Below, in pieces: positions 1-6,024 of a DNA stretch of 31,895 nucleotides. The stretch comes from Thermoplasmata archaeon (GTDB lineage: Archaea > Thermoplasmatota > Thermoplasmata > Thermoplasmatales > Aciduliprofundaceae), in NCBI GenBank assembly GCA_021163705.1, contig JAGGTO010000135.1:1-31895 (forward strand), given 5' to 3'. Positions within the stretch are counted from its first letter, which is position 1. The number at the start of each line of letters is the position of its first letter. The notes beneath the pieces are model-generated. The model was not told where the DNA came from and did no database searches. It was given only the letters and a program-made list of their open reading frames with translations. A program made the position numbers and the translations under genes.

Positions 1-1
1 G

Positions 2-280
2 AAAGATGGTGCTGTGCTCATAAACACTGCCAGAGGGGAAGTGGTGGATGAGAAGGCAATGATTGAAGCTCTCAAATCGGGAAAATTATTTGCAGCCGCT
101 CTGGATGTTTTCTACGGCGAGCCAAATATAAATCCAGAATTGTTTGAGTTGCCAAATGTGGTTCTCACGCCACATGCGGGAAGCGCAACGGAAAAAACTA
201 GGAGAAAAATGGCTGAGATGGTTTGCGAGGATGTTGCCCGCGTTCTGAGGGGCGAGGAGCCGATAAACAGGGTAGTCTAA
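2..280 (+). CDS. D-2-hydroxyacid dehydrogenase, C-terminal part (5' end outside window)
   Basis: The frame is open from the window edge, so only the last 92 residues are present. They carry the end of the NAD-binding domain (KDGAVLINTARGEVVDE) and the catalytic-histidine segment NVVLTPHAGSATEKTRRKMAE. This is the hallmark of the D-isomer-specific 2-hydroxyacid dehydrogenases: phosphoglycerate dehydrogenase, glyoxylate/hydroxypyruvate reductase and D-lactate dehydrogenase. The ELFELPNVVLTPHAGSAT context and the absence of an ACT domain after it favour a glyoxylate/hydroxypyruvate reductase-like enzyme over a long SerA, but substrate cannot be decided from this fragment. The stop codon overlaps the stop codon of convergent hisS by 4 nt. 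Confidence 0.85.
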   Translation, partial: KDGAVLINTARGEVVDEKAMIEALKSGKLFAAALDVFYGEPNINPELFELPNVVLTPHAGSATEKTRRKMAEMVCEDVARVLRGEEPINRVV

Positions 281-1512
281 CTTCCGATATTTTCCACCTT
301 CACCACTTTCTGCTCCCCGCTCTCCATATCTTTCAGAACAACCTCTCCACTCTTTATCTCCTCACCAACGATTATAACATATCTCGCATTTATTTTATTT
401 GCGTATTTCATCTGCTTTCCTATGCTTCTCTCCCTCAATTCAATATCCACCCTATAACCTTTTTTGCGGAGTTGCATAGCAACCTTAATGGCTTCTTCCC
501 TGAAACCGGGAATTATGGCCACAAAGTAATCCATGTCTATCTTTTCTTCAGGCCATACTCCCTCGCGGCGCATGAGGAGCTCAAGCACAGCGTCCCCCAT
601 TCCAAAACCAACCGCAGGAGTGTGCTGCGCTCCAAATAGTTCAACAACACCATCATATCTTCCTCCGCCCAAAATTGCGCGGTATTCACCTCGGGCATCA
701 TGAACTTCGAAAACTATGCCCGTGTAGTATGCGAGACCCCTAACTATGGAAAGATCAAAAACTGCGCGCTTGCCATATGCACTCAGAAGATCCTTCAGAT
801 TCGCTATCACCTCGCTCCTCTCAAAATGCTCAAGCTTGGAAAGGACTGCATCTATATCTCCACTTATTCTCAGTATATCCAAAAGGGTATCAACATTCTC
901 CTCGGAGGTGATTTTCTTCATCTCCTCGTAGAATACCTCCTCTGGAATTTTATCCTTCTTATCAATTATGCGAAATGCTTCCTCAATATTATCTATGTGC
1001 ATTGAGCGGAGCATGTTCTCCATAAGTATCCTGTCGCTGAATCGCATAGTGTATTTTCCCTCAAGTCCAAGAGAATCCAGGATCTCCATTGCAAGGGCCA
1101 TGACCTCCGCATCTGCATAGATCTCCGAGACTCCAAAAATATCCGCATTGAATTGGTAGAATTCTCTCAATCTTCCACTCTGTGGCTCCTCGTATCTCCA
1201 CATTTTTGGGAAGGAGAACCATTTAACAGGCTTGGTCAGATCCTTCCTGGCAGCGATCATTCTCGCCACTGAGGGTGTTAATTCTGGAATTAATGTGATT
1301 TCCCTCCCACCCTTATCCATGAAGCTGAATGTTTGTTTAACAATCTCCTCTCCACTCTTTATGCGAAATAAATCAAGGAGCTCAACACTTGGAGAATCGA
1401 TCTCATGAAATCCAAAACTTCTGGCTACAGAGCATATTTTATCGAATACTATTCTGCGGGCACGCATATACTCCGGATACATATCACGGAATCCCCTCAG
1501 GCGTTGAAGCAT
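277..1512 (-). CDS. hisS: histidyl-tRNA synthetase
   Basis: Class II aminoacyl-tRNA synthetase that charges tRNA-His. As called it has 411 residues, a normal length. Visible signatures are motif 2 (RYEEPQSGRLREFYQ, about residues 106-120), the histidine-specific motifs RGLAYYTGIVFEV (258-270) and LGGGRYDG (281-288), motif 3 (GFGMGDAVL, 302-310), and a C-terminal anticodon-binding domain. The usual RGLDYYTG reads RGLAYYTG here. The frame extends upstream to a TTG at 1527, but ATG 1512 lies about 24 nt from a T-rich TATA-like element (about 1531-1541), which fits a leaderless start. It stands alone, convergent with the dehydrogenase fragment. Confidence 0.95.
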   Translation of the reverse strand: MLQRLRGFRDMYPEYMRARRIVFDKICSVARSFGFHEIDSPSVELLDLFRIKSGEEIVKQTFSFMDKGGREITLIPELTPSVARMIAARKDLTKPVKWFSFPKMWRYEEPQSGRLREFYQFNADIFGVSEIYADAEVMALAMEILDSLGLEGKYTMRFSDRILMENMLRSMHIDNIEEAFRIIDKKDKIPEEVFYEEMKKITSEENVDTLLDILRISGDIDAVLSKLEHFERSEVIANLKDLLSAYGKRAVFDLSIVRGLAYYTGIVFEVHDARGEYRAILGGGRYDGVVELFGAQHTPAVGFGMGDAVLELLMRREGVWPEEKIDMDYFVAIIPGFREEAIKVAMQLRKKGYRVDIELRERSIGKQMKYANKINARYVIIVGEEIKSGEVVLKDMESGEQKVVKVENIGS

Positions 1513-1634
1513 AAAAGTGGATGGCAATTCTCATAAAAAAGTTTATCCTTGGTTTTGAGAATGTGTGAAAAGGAGGAAAATGTTCTTGAGGGCATAGGTG
1601 TGTTTAAAAGAGGGGCTTGATCCTAAACATTTAC

Positions 1635-1838
1635 TCAATCTTTAAGAAATCTCCATTTCTTTTTAATTGTGGCTATGGCAGGATTGCCACTGATTGTCAT
1701 TGATTGGGCATTGTGTCTACCACCGGTAGACACCCTTTTTGGTTTGCTATCAAATCTTTCAAATACGCAGTATATCTTATCTCCCTTAATTGTATCGCCT
1801 GGACGGGTGTATATTCTATTTTGCGGGTGTTTACTCAT
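1635..1838 (-). CDS. small basic hypothetical protein, third gene of a three-gene operon
   Basis: A 67-residue basic protein (starts MSKHPQNRIYTRPGDTIKGDK, rich in Lys/Arg) that I do not recognise. It has no membrane segment and a single Cys. It starts 6 nt after the stop of the preceding gene on the same strand, with a GGGTGAT sequence just upstream, so it is likely the last gene of a co-transcribed trio. The middle CVFERFDSKPKRVSTGGRHN could be a small beta-rich nucleic-acid-binding fold, but that is only a guess. Tight spacing and a proper ribosome binding site argue that it is real. Confidence 0.55.
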   Translation of the reverse strand: MSKHPQNRIYTRPGDTIKGDKIYCVFERFDSKPKRVSTGGRHNAQSMTISGNPAIATIKKKWRFLKD

Positions 1839-1844
1839 TAGAGA

Positions 1845-2198
1845 TCACCCAATATATCCTTCATCTTCAAGTTCATGAAGTATGCGAATCAATGTTTCAA
1901 TATCCATTTTCAGATTTTTATGAAGCTCTTCTATATCCGCCTCCCCATGCTCTTTAAAATAATCTAAAACCATTCTCTTAGCGTCTTCATATTTTATCTC
2001 TTTAACAACCACTATTCCATTATCTATGGTCTCCGAAGAAATATTCTCAAGTAAGATATCAAGCTTGCGATCTATTTCCGAAATCTTCTCTTCTAACTCA
2101 CTTAATTTTTCAAAATATGGCTTCAAGGCACCAAATAACAGAAACATAACTTTCATATTTTCAGGGATGGGCAGCTCATGAGTCCTCTTGTTTTTCAT
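1845..2198 (-). CDS. hypothetical protein with coiled coil and C-terminal helical (winged-helix-like) domain
   Basis: 117 residues. The start is set at ATG 2198 because AGGAGGTG lies 6 nt upstream; the frame extends to a TTG at 2219 but that would swallow the ribosome binding site. A central heptad-like segment (YFEKLSELEEKISEIDRKLD) suggests a short coiled coil. The last 45 residues, with DYFKEHGEADIEELHKNLKM followed by ETLIRILHELEDEGYIG, have the length and pattern of a winged helix. It overlaps the upstream gene by 23 nt. A DNA-binding or adaptor role is inference; no family is recognised. Confidence 0.7.
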   Translation of the reverse strand: MKNKRTHELPIPENMKVMFLLFGALKPYFEKLSELEEKISEIDRKLDILLENISSETIDNGIVVVKEIKYEDAKRMVLDYFKEHGEADIEELHKNLKMDIETLIRILHELEDEGYIG

Positions 2199-2514
2199 TT
2201 TTAGCACCTCCTTCTTCAAATACGATATCTATATACTTAGCTAATGAATTTTTTGTTTTACTATCTATAGCAGGAACAGATATGTAGAGCCCTTCTTTAT
2301 CTGCCATGTTATAAGCGATCATAATAGCAGAATCATTTAGGGTGAGAACCAAACCAAAGGTATCCGATCCCCATTTCTCTAGTTTATTGATAAACTGTTT
2401 TTTGAATATCTTTGAAAAATCTATACTCTTGACAAACTCCACATCAACCAAATCACCAAAGTCCTTCAATATTTCATCTTTTTTTCTCTTAATCACGGCG
2501 GCATCTACCTCCAA
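2176..2514 (-). CDS. hypothetical protein, first gene of a three-gene operon
   Basis: Up to 112 residues, soluble, alternating alpha/beta in appearance, with no recognised motif. The region GLVLTLNDSAIMIAYNMADKEG followed by a second hydrophobic strand is reminiscent of small sensory alpha/beta domains, but I cannot name a family. The start is uncertain. TTG 2514 lies about 26 nt from the TATA-like TTTTTAAATATT (2533-2544, minus strand), consistent with a leaderless start. GTG 2496 has GGAGGT about 10 nt upstream, giving 106 residues. A palindrome covers the presumed transcription start, so the operon may be regulated. Confidence 0.65.
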   Translation of the reverse strand: MEVDAAVIKRKKDEILKDFGDLVDVEFVKSIDFSKIFKKQFINKLEKWGSDTFGLVLTLNDSAIMIAYNMADKEGLYISVPAIDSKTKNSLAKYIDIVFEEGGAKNEKQEDS

Positions 2515-2530
2515 TTCCCTATTGGAATTG
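2512..2530. promoter_or_regulatory. palindrome CAATTCC-n5-GGAATTG at the start of the three-gene operon
   Basis: Seven-base inverted repeat arms (2512-2518 and 2524-2530) separated by CTATT, lying between the minus-strand TATA-like element (2533-2544) and the first codon. Its position over the likely transcription start is where an archaeal repressor would act. Whether any protein binds it is unknown. Confidence 0.4.
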
Positions 2531-2788
2531 TAATATTTAAAAATTAGGGGAGAAGATGGTGGATTATTGTGGGGTTTGTAGGTTTGGTTACATTTATAAT
2601 AGAAAAAACATCTTGGAGTAAGAAAAGAAGTGCAGGAATTATGGAAAGGCGAGGGGCTGGGAAGTCATAGATGTTTCCAAAGATGCAAACTCTGGAAAGA
2701 AAGTAGGGAACATATCAAGATGGATGAAAATCAAGATAGAGGAGAATCTTAGACATGAAATCAAAGATCTGCCAAAATTTTTGACAAA
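2531..2788 (+). other. region with no supported gene; possible decayed Cys-containing ORF
   Basis: The 300-odd bases between the three-gene operon and the ilv leader hold no gene I can defend. An ATG at 2556 opens a short frame with a CxxC pair (MVDYCGVCRFGYIYNRKNILE) that stops at TAA 2619. The same frame then stays open from 2622 through the ilv leader ORF. This may be a zinc-ribbon gene broken by a stop, or chance. No start codon with a ribosome binding site supports translation of the second part. Confidence 0.25.
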
Positions 2789-2800
2789 AATTATTTATAG
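2789..2800 (+). promoter_or_regulatory. TATA box for the ilv-leu operon leader
   Basis: AATTATTTATAG, preceded by an A-rich stretch, is a good archaeal TATA box. The usual spacing of about 25 nt would start transcription near 2820, giving a leader RNA of about 240 nt before ilvB and placing the leader ORF ATG (2844) about 24 nt from the 5' end. Confidence 0.55.
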
Positions 2801-2843
2801 GGAATGTTTCATAGAAGTTTCAATCCCAAGGGGGATAAAAGGC

Positions 2844-2948
2844 ATGAGCAAATCTGAGAAATTTAAGGAATATCTCAAAAATGCCCAATTCGCCGGGCGC
2901 CTTCTTTTAGTTATTATTATTTTGGTCATTTTGATTATTGTCCAGTAA
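2844..2948 (+). CDS. 34-residue BCAA-rich leader peptide of the ilv-leu operon (candidate attenuator peptide)
   Basis: The frame has 19 ordinary, charged residues (MSKSEKFKEYLKNAQFAGR), then 14 consecutive branched-chain codons (LLLVIIILVILIIV: 5 Leu, 6 Ile, 3 Val), one Gln and the stop. It begins about 24 nt after a predicted transcription start, with GGGGGAT (2830-2836) as a possible ribosome binding site. It ends 11 nt before a terminator-like hairpin and 114 nt before ilvB. Its composition matches the products of the operon behind it, as in bacterial ilv and leu leader peptides. The alternative is a tiny membrane protein, but 14 hydrophobic residues ending at the C-terminus is short for a membrane helix. 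The same frame is open further upstream (ATG 2724), but that start would lie before the promoter. Confidence 0.65.
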   Translation: MSKSEKFKEYLKNAQFAGRLLLVIIILVILIIVQ

Positions 2949-3000
2949 TTGGACACACAGCATAGGCCCCCATTCTTCCTCCCCTGCCCCTGTGTTCTGG
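2942..3000 (+). promoter_or_regulatory. candidate antiterminator hairpin of the ilv leader
   Basis: CCAG (2942-2945) can pair with CTGG (2997-3000), and ACACAG (2955-2960) with CTGTGT (2990-2995). This structure crosses the terminator pairing (2960-2972 with 3001-3010), so the two are mutually exclusive. Its 5' arm starts at the end of the Leu/Val/Ile codon run. A ribosome stalled in the run would leave it free, while a ribosome at the stop codon (2946-2948) would cover it. A third pairing, CCAATT (2885-2890) with AATTGG (2947-2952), could play the protector role when no ribosome is present. Confidence 0.45.
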
Positions 3001-3028
3001 TGGGGGATGCTTTTTTCATGCCTTTTTT
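2960..3028 (+). terminator. intrinsic-terminator-like hairpin with two T6 runs in the ilv leader
   Basis: GCAT (2960-2963) pairs with ATGC (3007-3010), and after a 3-nt bulge CCCCCA (2967-2972) pairs with TGGGGG (3001-3006). The hairpin is followed immediately by TTTTTT (3011-3016), with a second TTTTTT at 3023-3028. Archaeal RNA polymerase terminates at T runs, so this is a credible terminator. It lies inside the leader, between the leader ORF and ilvB, rather than at an operon end, which is what an attenuator needs. Confidence 0.6.
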
Positions 3029-3062
3029 CTCCCTTGGGGCACGCTATGGAGGTGTAAAAAAT

Positions 3063-4754
3063 ATGCCAAAAATGTCCGGAGCAAAGGCGCTGGTGAAGGC
3101 CCTGAGGGATGAGAAAGTGGATAAGATATTTGGAGTGATAGGCGGTGCAATAATGCCAGTATATGACGAATTTATAGACTCGGGTATAAGACCAATAAGG
3201 ATGAGCCATGAGCAGGGTGCAGGACACGCTGCAGATGGCTATGCCCGTGTTCTTGGATTCCCTGGGGTTTGTATGGGTACCTCAGGTCCCGGGGCAACAA
3301 ATCTCGTGACAGGTGTGGCCACGGCATATATGGATTCCTCCCCCGTGATAGCCATAACAGGGCAGGTAAACTACTACTCCCCCAACACACCATATATGAT
3401 AGGCAGGGATGCATTTCAGGAGATAGACGCTGTTGCGATAATGACACCGATCACAAAGTATGTTTTCCAGCCTAAAAAAGTGAGGGATGTGCCCTCAACT
3501 GTGAGAAGTGCATTTGCCATAGCCATGCATGGCAGACCGGGCCCTGTGCACATTGATCTCCCAAAGGATGTGCAGACAGGAGAGGGTGAGGTGGATGATG
3601 CGAGAATGCTGGTATCTCTCAGACCCATTCCAGAGCCGAAGATGGATGAGGTGAAAAAGGTAGCATCACTTCTCCTCAATGCCCAGAGACCTGTGATCCT
3701 CGCTGGAGGCGGTGTGATATGGTCCGGAGCTTCTGAGGAGCTTCTGAAGGTTGCAGAGCTCTTGTTAGCTCCTGTGATAACCACATTCATGGGGAAGGGT
3801 GCAATACCTGAGAATCATCCCCTATCCATAGGTGTTATAGGAATGCATGGAAACTCTGTGGCAAATAGAGTGACGAGGGAGGCAGATGTGATTTTAGCGG
3901 TAGGCACAAGATTCAGCGATAGGAGTGTCGGGACCTTAGATACCTTTGCCCCGGAGGCAAGAATAATTCATATAGACATTGATAGGAGTGAAATAGGGAA
4001 GAATGTGAGCCCCCATATCGGAATTGTGGGGGATGCAAAAAGAGTTTTAGGAATGCTTTATGATACCATGCTCTCACTTGCAAAGAAAAGTCCGGAAAGG
4101 TGGGAATGGGTAAGAAAACTGAGAAAGGAGGCGGAGGCTGTAAGGGATGAAAGAGAGGATACAGGTTTCACAGCAAAGAAAGTTTTGAGAACCCTCAGAA
4201 AGATTGTGCCTGGAAATGCGATAATCACCACGGAGGTGGGACAAAATCAGATGTGGGCCTCTCTTTACTTTGACATATATGAGCCCAGGACATTTCTGAG
4301 TTCCGGCGGACTTGGCACAATGGGCTCTGGATTCCCCATGGCCATAGGAGCAAAGGTTGCAAGACCCGATAGATTTGTTATGGACATAGCTGGAGATGGA
4401 AGTTTTAAGATGAATGAGAAGGAGCTTGCAACCACTGTGCTTGAGAACATACCGGTTACGGTTGTAATTCTAAATAATCACATGCTTGGCATGGTGGCCC
4501 AGTGGCAGAGAATGTTCTATGATTACCGTTACATAGGAGTAGAGCTTGAAAACATACCAGATTTTGAAAAACTTGCAAAGGCATATGGAGCCGAAGGGTT
4601 CAGGGTTGATTCCTCGCAAGAACTTGAGAAAGCGATAAAATTTGCCCTGGGCTCTGAGGTGAGTGTGATTATGGATGTATCCATACATCCGGAGGAGGAT
4701 GTTCTTCCGTTTGTTCCTCCGGGAAAAGGTCTCCACGAGGTGATTGAAAAATGA
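3063..4754 (+). CDS. ilvB: acetolactate synthase, large (catalytic) subunit
   Basis: Thiamine-diphosphate enzyme of the cytosol that condenses two pyruvates to acetolactate (valine, leucine) or pyruvate with 2-oxobutyrate (isoleucine). It has 563 residues, a normal length. The cofactor-activating glutamate is Glu50 in SHEQGAGHAADGYAR; GTSGPGATN follows; the ThDP/Mg motif begins GDGSF at 444-448 and ends ILNN. The start is ATG 3063, preceded by GGAGGTG (3048-3054). The frame is open upstream to 2949, but that stretch translates the terminator and T runs of the leader and is not coding. First structural gene of the operon; its stop overlaps the ilvN start in ATGA. Confidence 0.96.
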   Translation: MPKMSGAKALVKALRDEKVDKIFGVIGGAIMPVYDEFIDSGIRPIRMSHEQGAGHAADGYARVLGFPGVCMGTSGPGATNLVTGVATAYMDSSPVIAITGQVNYYSPNTPYMIGRDAFQEIDAVAIMTPITKYVFQPKKVRDVPSTVRSAFAIAMHGRPGPVHIDLPKDVQTGEGEVDDARMLVSLRPIPEPKMDEVKKVASLLLNAQRPVILAGGGVIWSGASEELLKVAELLLAPVITTFMGKGAIPENHPLSIGVIGMHGNSVANRVTREADVILAVGTRFSDRSVGTLDTFAPEARIIHIDIDRSEIGKNVSPHIGIVGDAKRVLGMLYDTMLSLAKKSPERWEWVRKLRKEAEAVRDEREDTGFTAKKVLRTLRKIVPGNAIITTEVGQNQMWASLYFDIYEPRTFLSSGGLGTMGSGFPMAIGAKVARPDRFVMDIAGDGSFKMNEKELATTVLENIPVTVVILNNHMLGMVAQWQRMFYDYRYIGVELENIPDFEKLAKAYGAEGFRVDSSQELEKAIKFALGSEVSVIMDVSIHPEEDVLPFVPPGKGLHEVIEK

Positions 4755-5041
4755 ATGAGAATATGGTTGTTGTGGAATGTGAGCGAAATCTGGATACGCT
4801 GTACAGGATACTATGTGTGATGAAGAAGAGATATCCAGTGCTCAGAGAGATGCGTGTGAAGGAGAATGGAGAGAGATGGAGAATTGAAGCTCGGGTGAAA
4901 TGCAGTGATATGGATTGTCAGTTACTGTGGAAGAAGCTAAACGCAATTGTGGGTGTGGAAGGTGCACAGGTCTATTCTCTCCGCAATGAAATGAACAAAG
5001 TATCCATGGGAATGCAGCGTGTGAGGGAGGTTATAAGATGA
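4751..5041 (+). CDS. ilvN: acetolactate synthase small (regulatory) subunit, short ACT-type
   Basis: 96 residues lying between the catalytic subunit and ilvC, with ATGA overlaps on both sides. The pattern (VVVECERNLDTLYRILCVMK, then RWRIEARVKC and a second helix) fits an ACT domain, as in small subunits that bind BCAA and inhibit the large subunit. It is much shorter than usual IlvN/IlvH (about 160 residues) and resembles IlvM-like single-domain forms. It lacks the second, C-terminal domain. Assignment rests mainly on position and fold pattern, so feedback regulation is inference. Confidence 0.75.
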   Translation: MNENMVVVECERNLDTLYRILCVMKKRYPVLREMRVKENGERWRIEARVKCSDMDCQLLWKKLNAIVGVEGAQVYSLRNEMNKVSMGMQRVREVIR

Positions 5042-6024
5042 AACTCTACATGGATGAGGATGCAAATATGCAATATCTCCAGGGAAAGACTGTGGCAGTT
5101 ATAGGGTATGGAAGTCAAGGAAGAGCCCAGGCCCTCAATCTTAGAGATTCAGGTGTGAATGTTATTCTCGGCCTGAGAAAAGGAGGAAAATCATGGAAAA
5201 AAGCCTCCCAGGACGGTTTTGAAGTATACACAATCGATGAGGCTGTGAGAAGGGGGGATGTAATTATGCTCCTGGTTCCGGACATGGTTCAGCCAGAGAT
5301 CTATGAAAGGTACATTGCCCCTAATCTCAGAGAGAGCATGGTTTTAGATTTTGCCCACGGCTTCAACATACATTTTGGTTACATAAATCCGCCCGGAGAT
5401 GTGGATGTCATCATGGTCGCACCCAAAAGCCCGGGTCCACGGGTGAGAGAGAAGTATCAGGAAGGTTTTGGTGTTCCTGCCCTGATAGCGGTGCATCAGG
5501 ATCACAGTGGGAATGCAAAGGATATTGCACTTGCCATAGCGAAAGGGATAGGAGCAACGAGAGCTGGAGTGCTCGAGACCACATTCAAGGATGAGACGGA
5601 GAGTGATTTAATAGGAGAGCAAACAGTACTTGTGGGAGGTCTTATTCAACTCATAAAATATGGATTCGAAAATCTTGTTGAACTGGGTTATCCACCAGAG
5701 CTCGCATATTTTGAGGCATGCAATGAGGCAAAGCTAATCATGGACCTGATTTACGAGAAAGGTCTCACAGGCATGCTCAGGGCAGTTTCTGACACGGCGA
5801 AATACGGTGGTCTTGCAGTAGGGCCATTTGTTGTGGATGAGAGAGTTAAGGAGAATATGAAGATGATGGCAGAAAGGGTGCGAAATGGGGAATTTGCAAA
5901 GCAGTGGGTGGAAGAGTACCGCAGGGGAAGCAAAGAGCTCAAGAGGATGATGAGCGAGATTGAAGAGCACGAACTTGAAAAGGTGGGTAGGAAAATACGG
6001 CGTATTTCAGGACTTGAGGAGTGA
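5038..6024 (+). CDS. ilvC: ketol-acid reductoisomerase, class I
   Basis: Isomerises and reduces acetolactate or acetohydroxybutyrate to the dihydroxy acid with NAD(P)H and Mg2+. It has 328 residues, the class I (short) length. Dinucleotide site: GYGSQG at 23-28, followed by the specificity loop LRKGGKSWKKA, whose basic/Ser residues suggest NADPH. The catalytic His is H107 in DFAHGF. Metal ligands are probably D190 and E194 (DLIGEQ), with E226 and E230 from the second domain, and S251 lies in the SDTAKYGG substrate loop. Translationally coupled to ilvN (ATGA) and to leuA (TGATG). Confidence 0.97.
   Translation: MKLYMDEDANMQYLQGKTVAVIGYGSQGRAQALNLRDSGVNVILGLRKGGKSWKKASQDGFEVYTIDEAVRRGDVIMLLVPDMVQPEIYERYIAPNLRESMVLDFAHGFNIHFGYINPPGDVDVIMVAPKSPGPRVREKYQEGFGVPALIAVHQDHSGNAKDIALAIAKGIGATRAGVLETTFKDETESDLIGEQTVLVGGLIQLIKYGFENLVELGYPPELAYFEACNEAKLIMDLIYEKGLTGMLRAVSDTAKYGGLAVGPFVVDERVKENMKMMAERVRNGEFAKQWVEEYRRGSKELKRMMSEIEEHELEKVGRKIRRISGLEE

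Noticed and set aside
1555..1610. AAAGGAGGAAAATG in the gap upstream of hisS
   Set aside because: The frame stops after five codons; no gene.
2724..2843. Longer version of the leader ORF starting at ATG 2724
   Set aside because: It lies upstream of the TATA box at 2789-2800, has no ribosome binding site, and its sequence resembles nothing known.
2844..2948. Small single-pass membrane protein instead of leader peptide
   Set aside because: Not excluded, but the hydrophobic run is only 14 residues, consists purely of Leu/Ile/Val, and is followed by a terminator-like hairpin and BCAA genes; leader peptide is the better reading.
2949..3062. Upstream extension of ilvB to a start at 2949
   Set aside because: It translates the terminator hairpin and T runs, has no ribosome binding site, and ATG 3063 has GGAGGTG and the family N-terminus.
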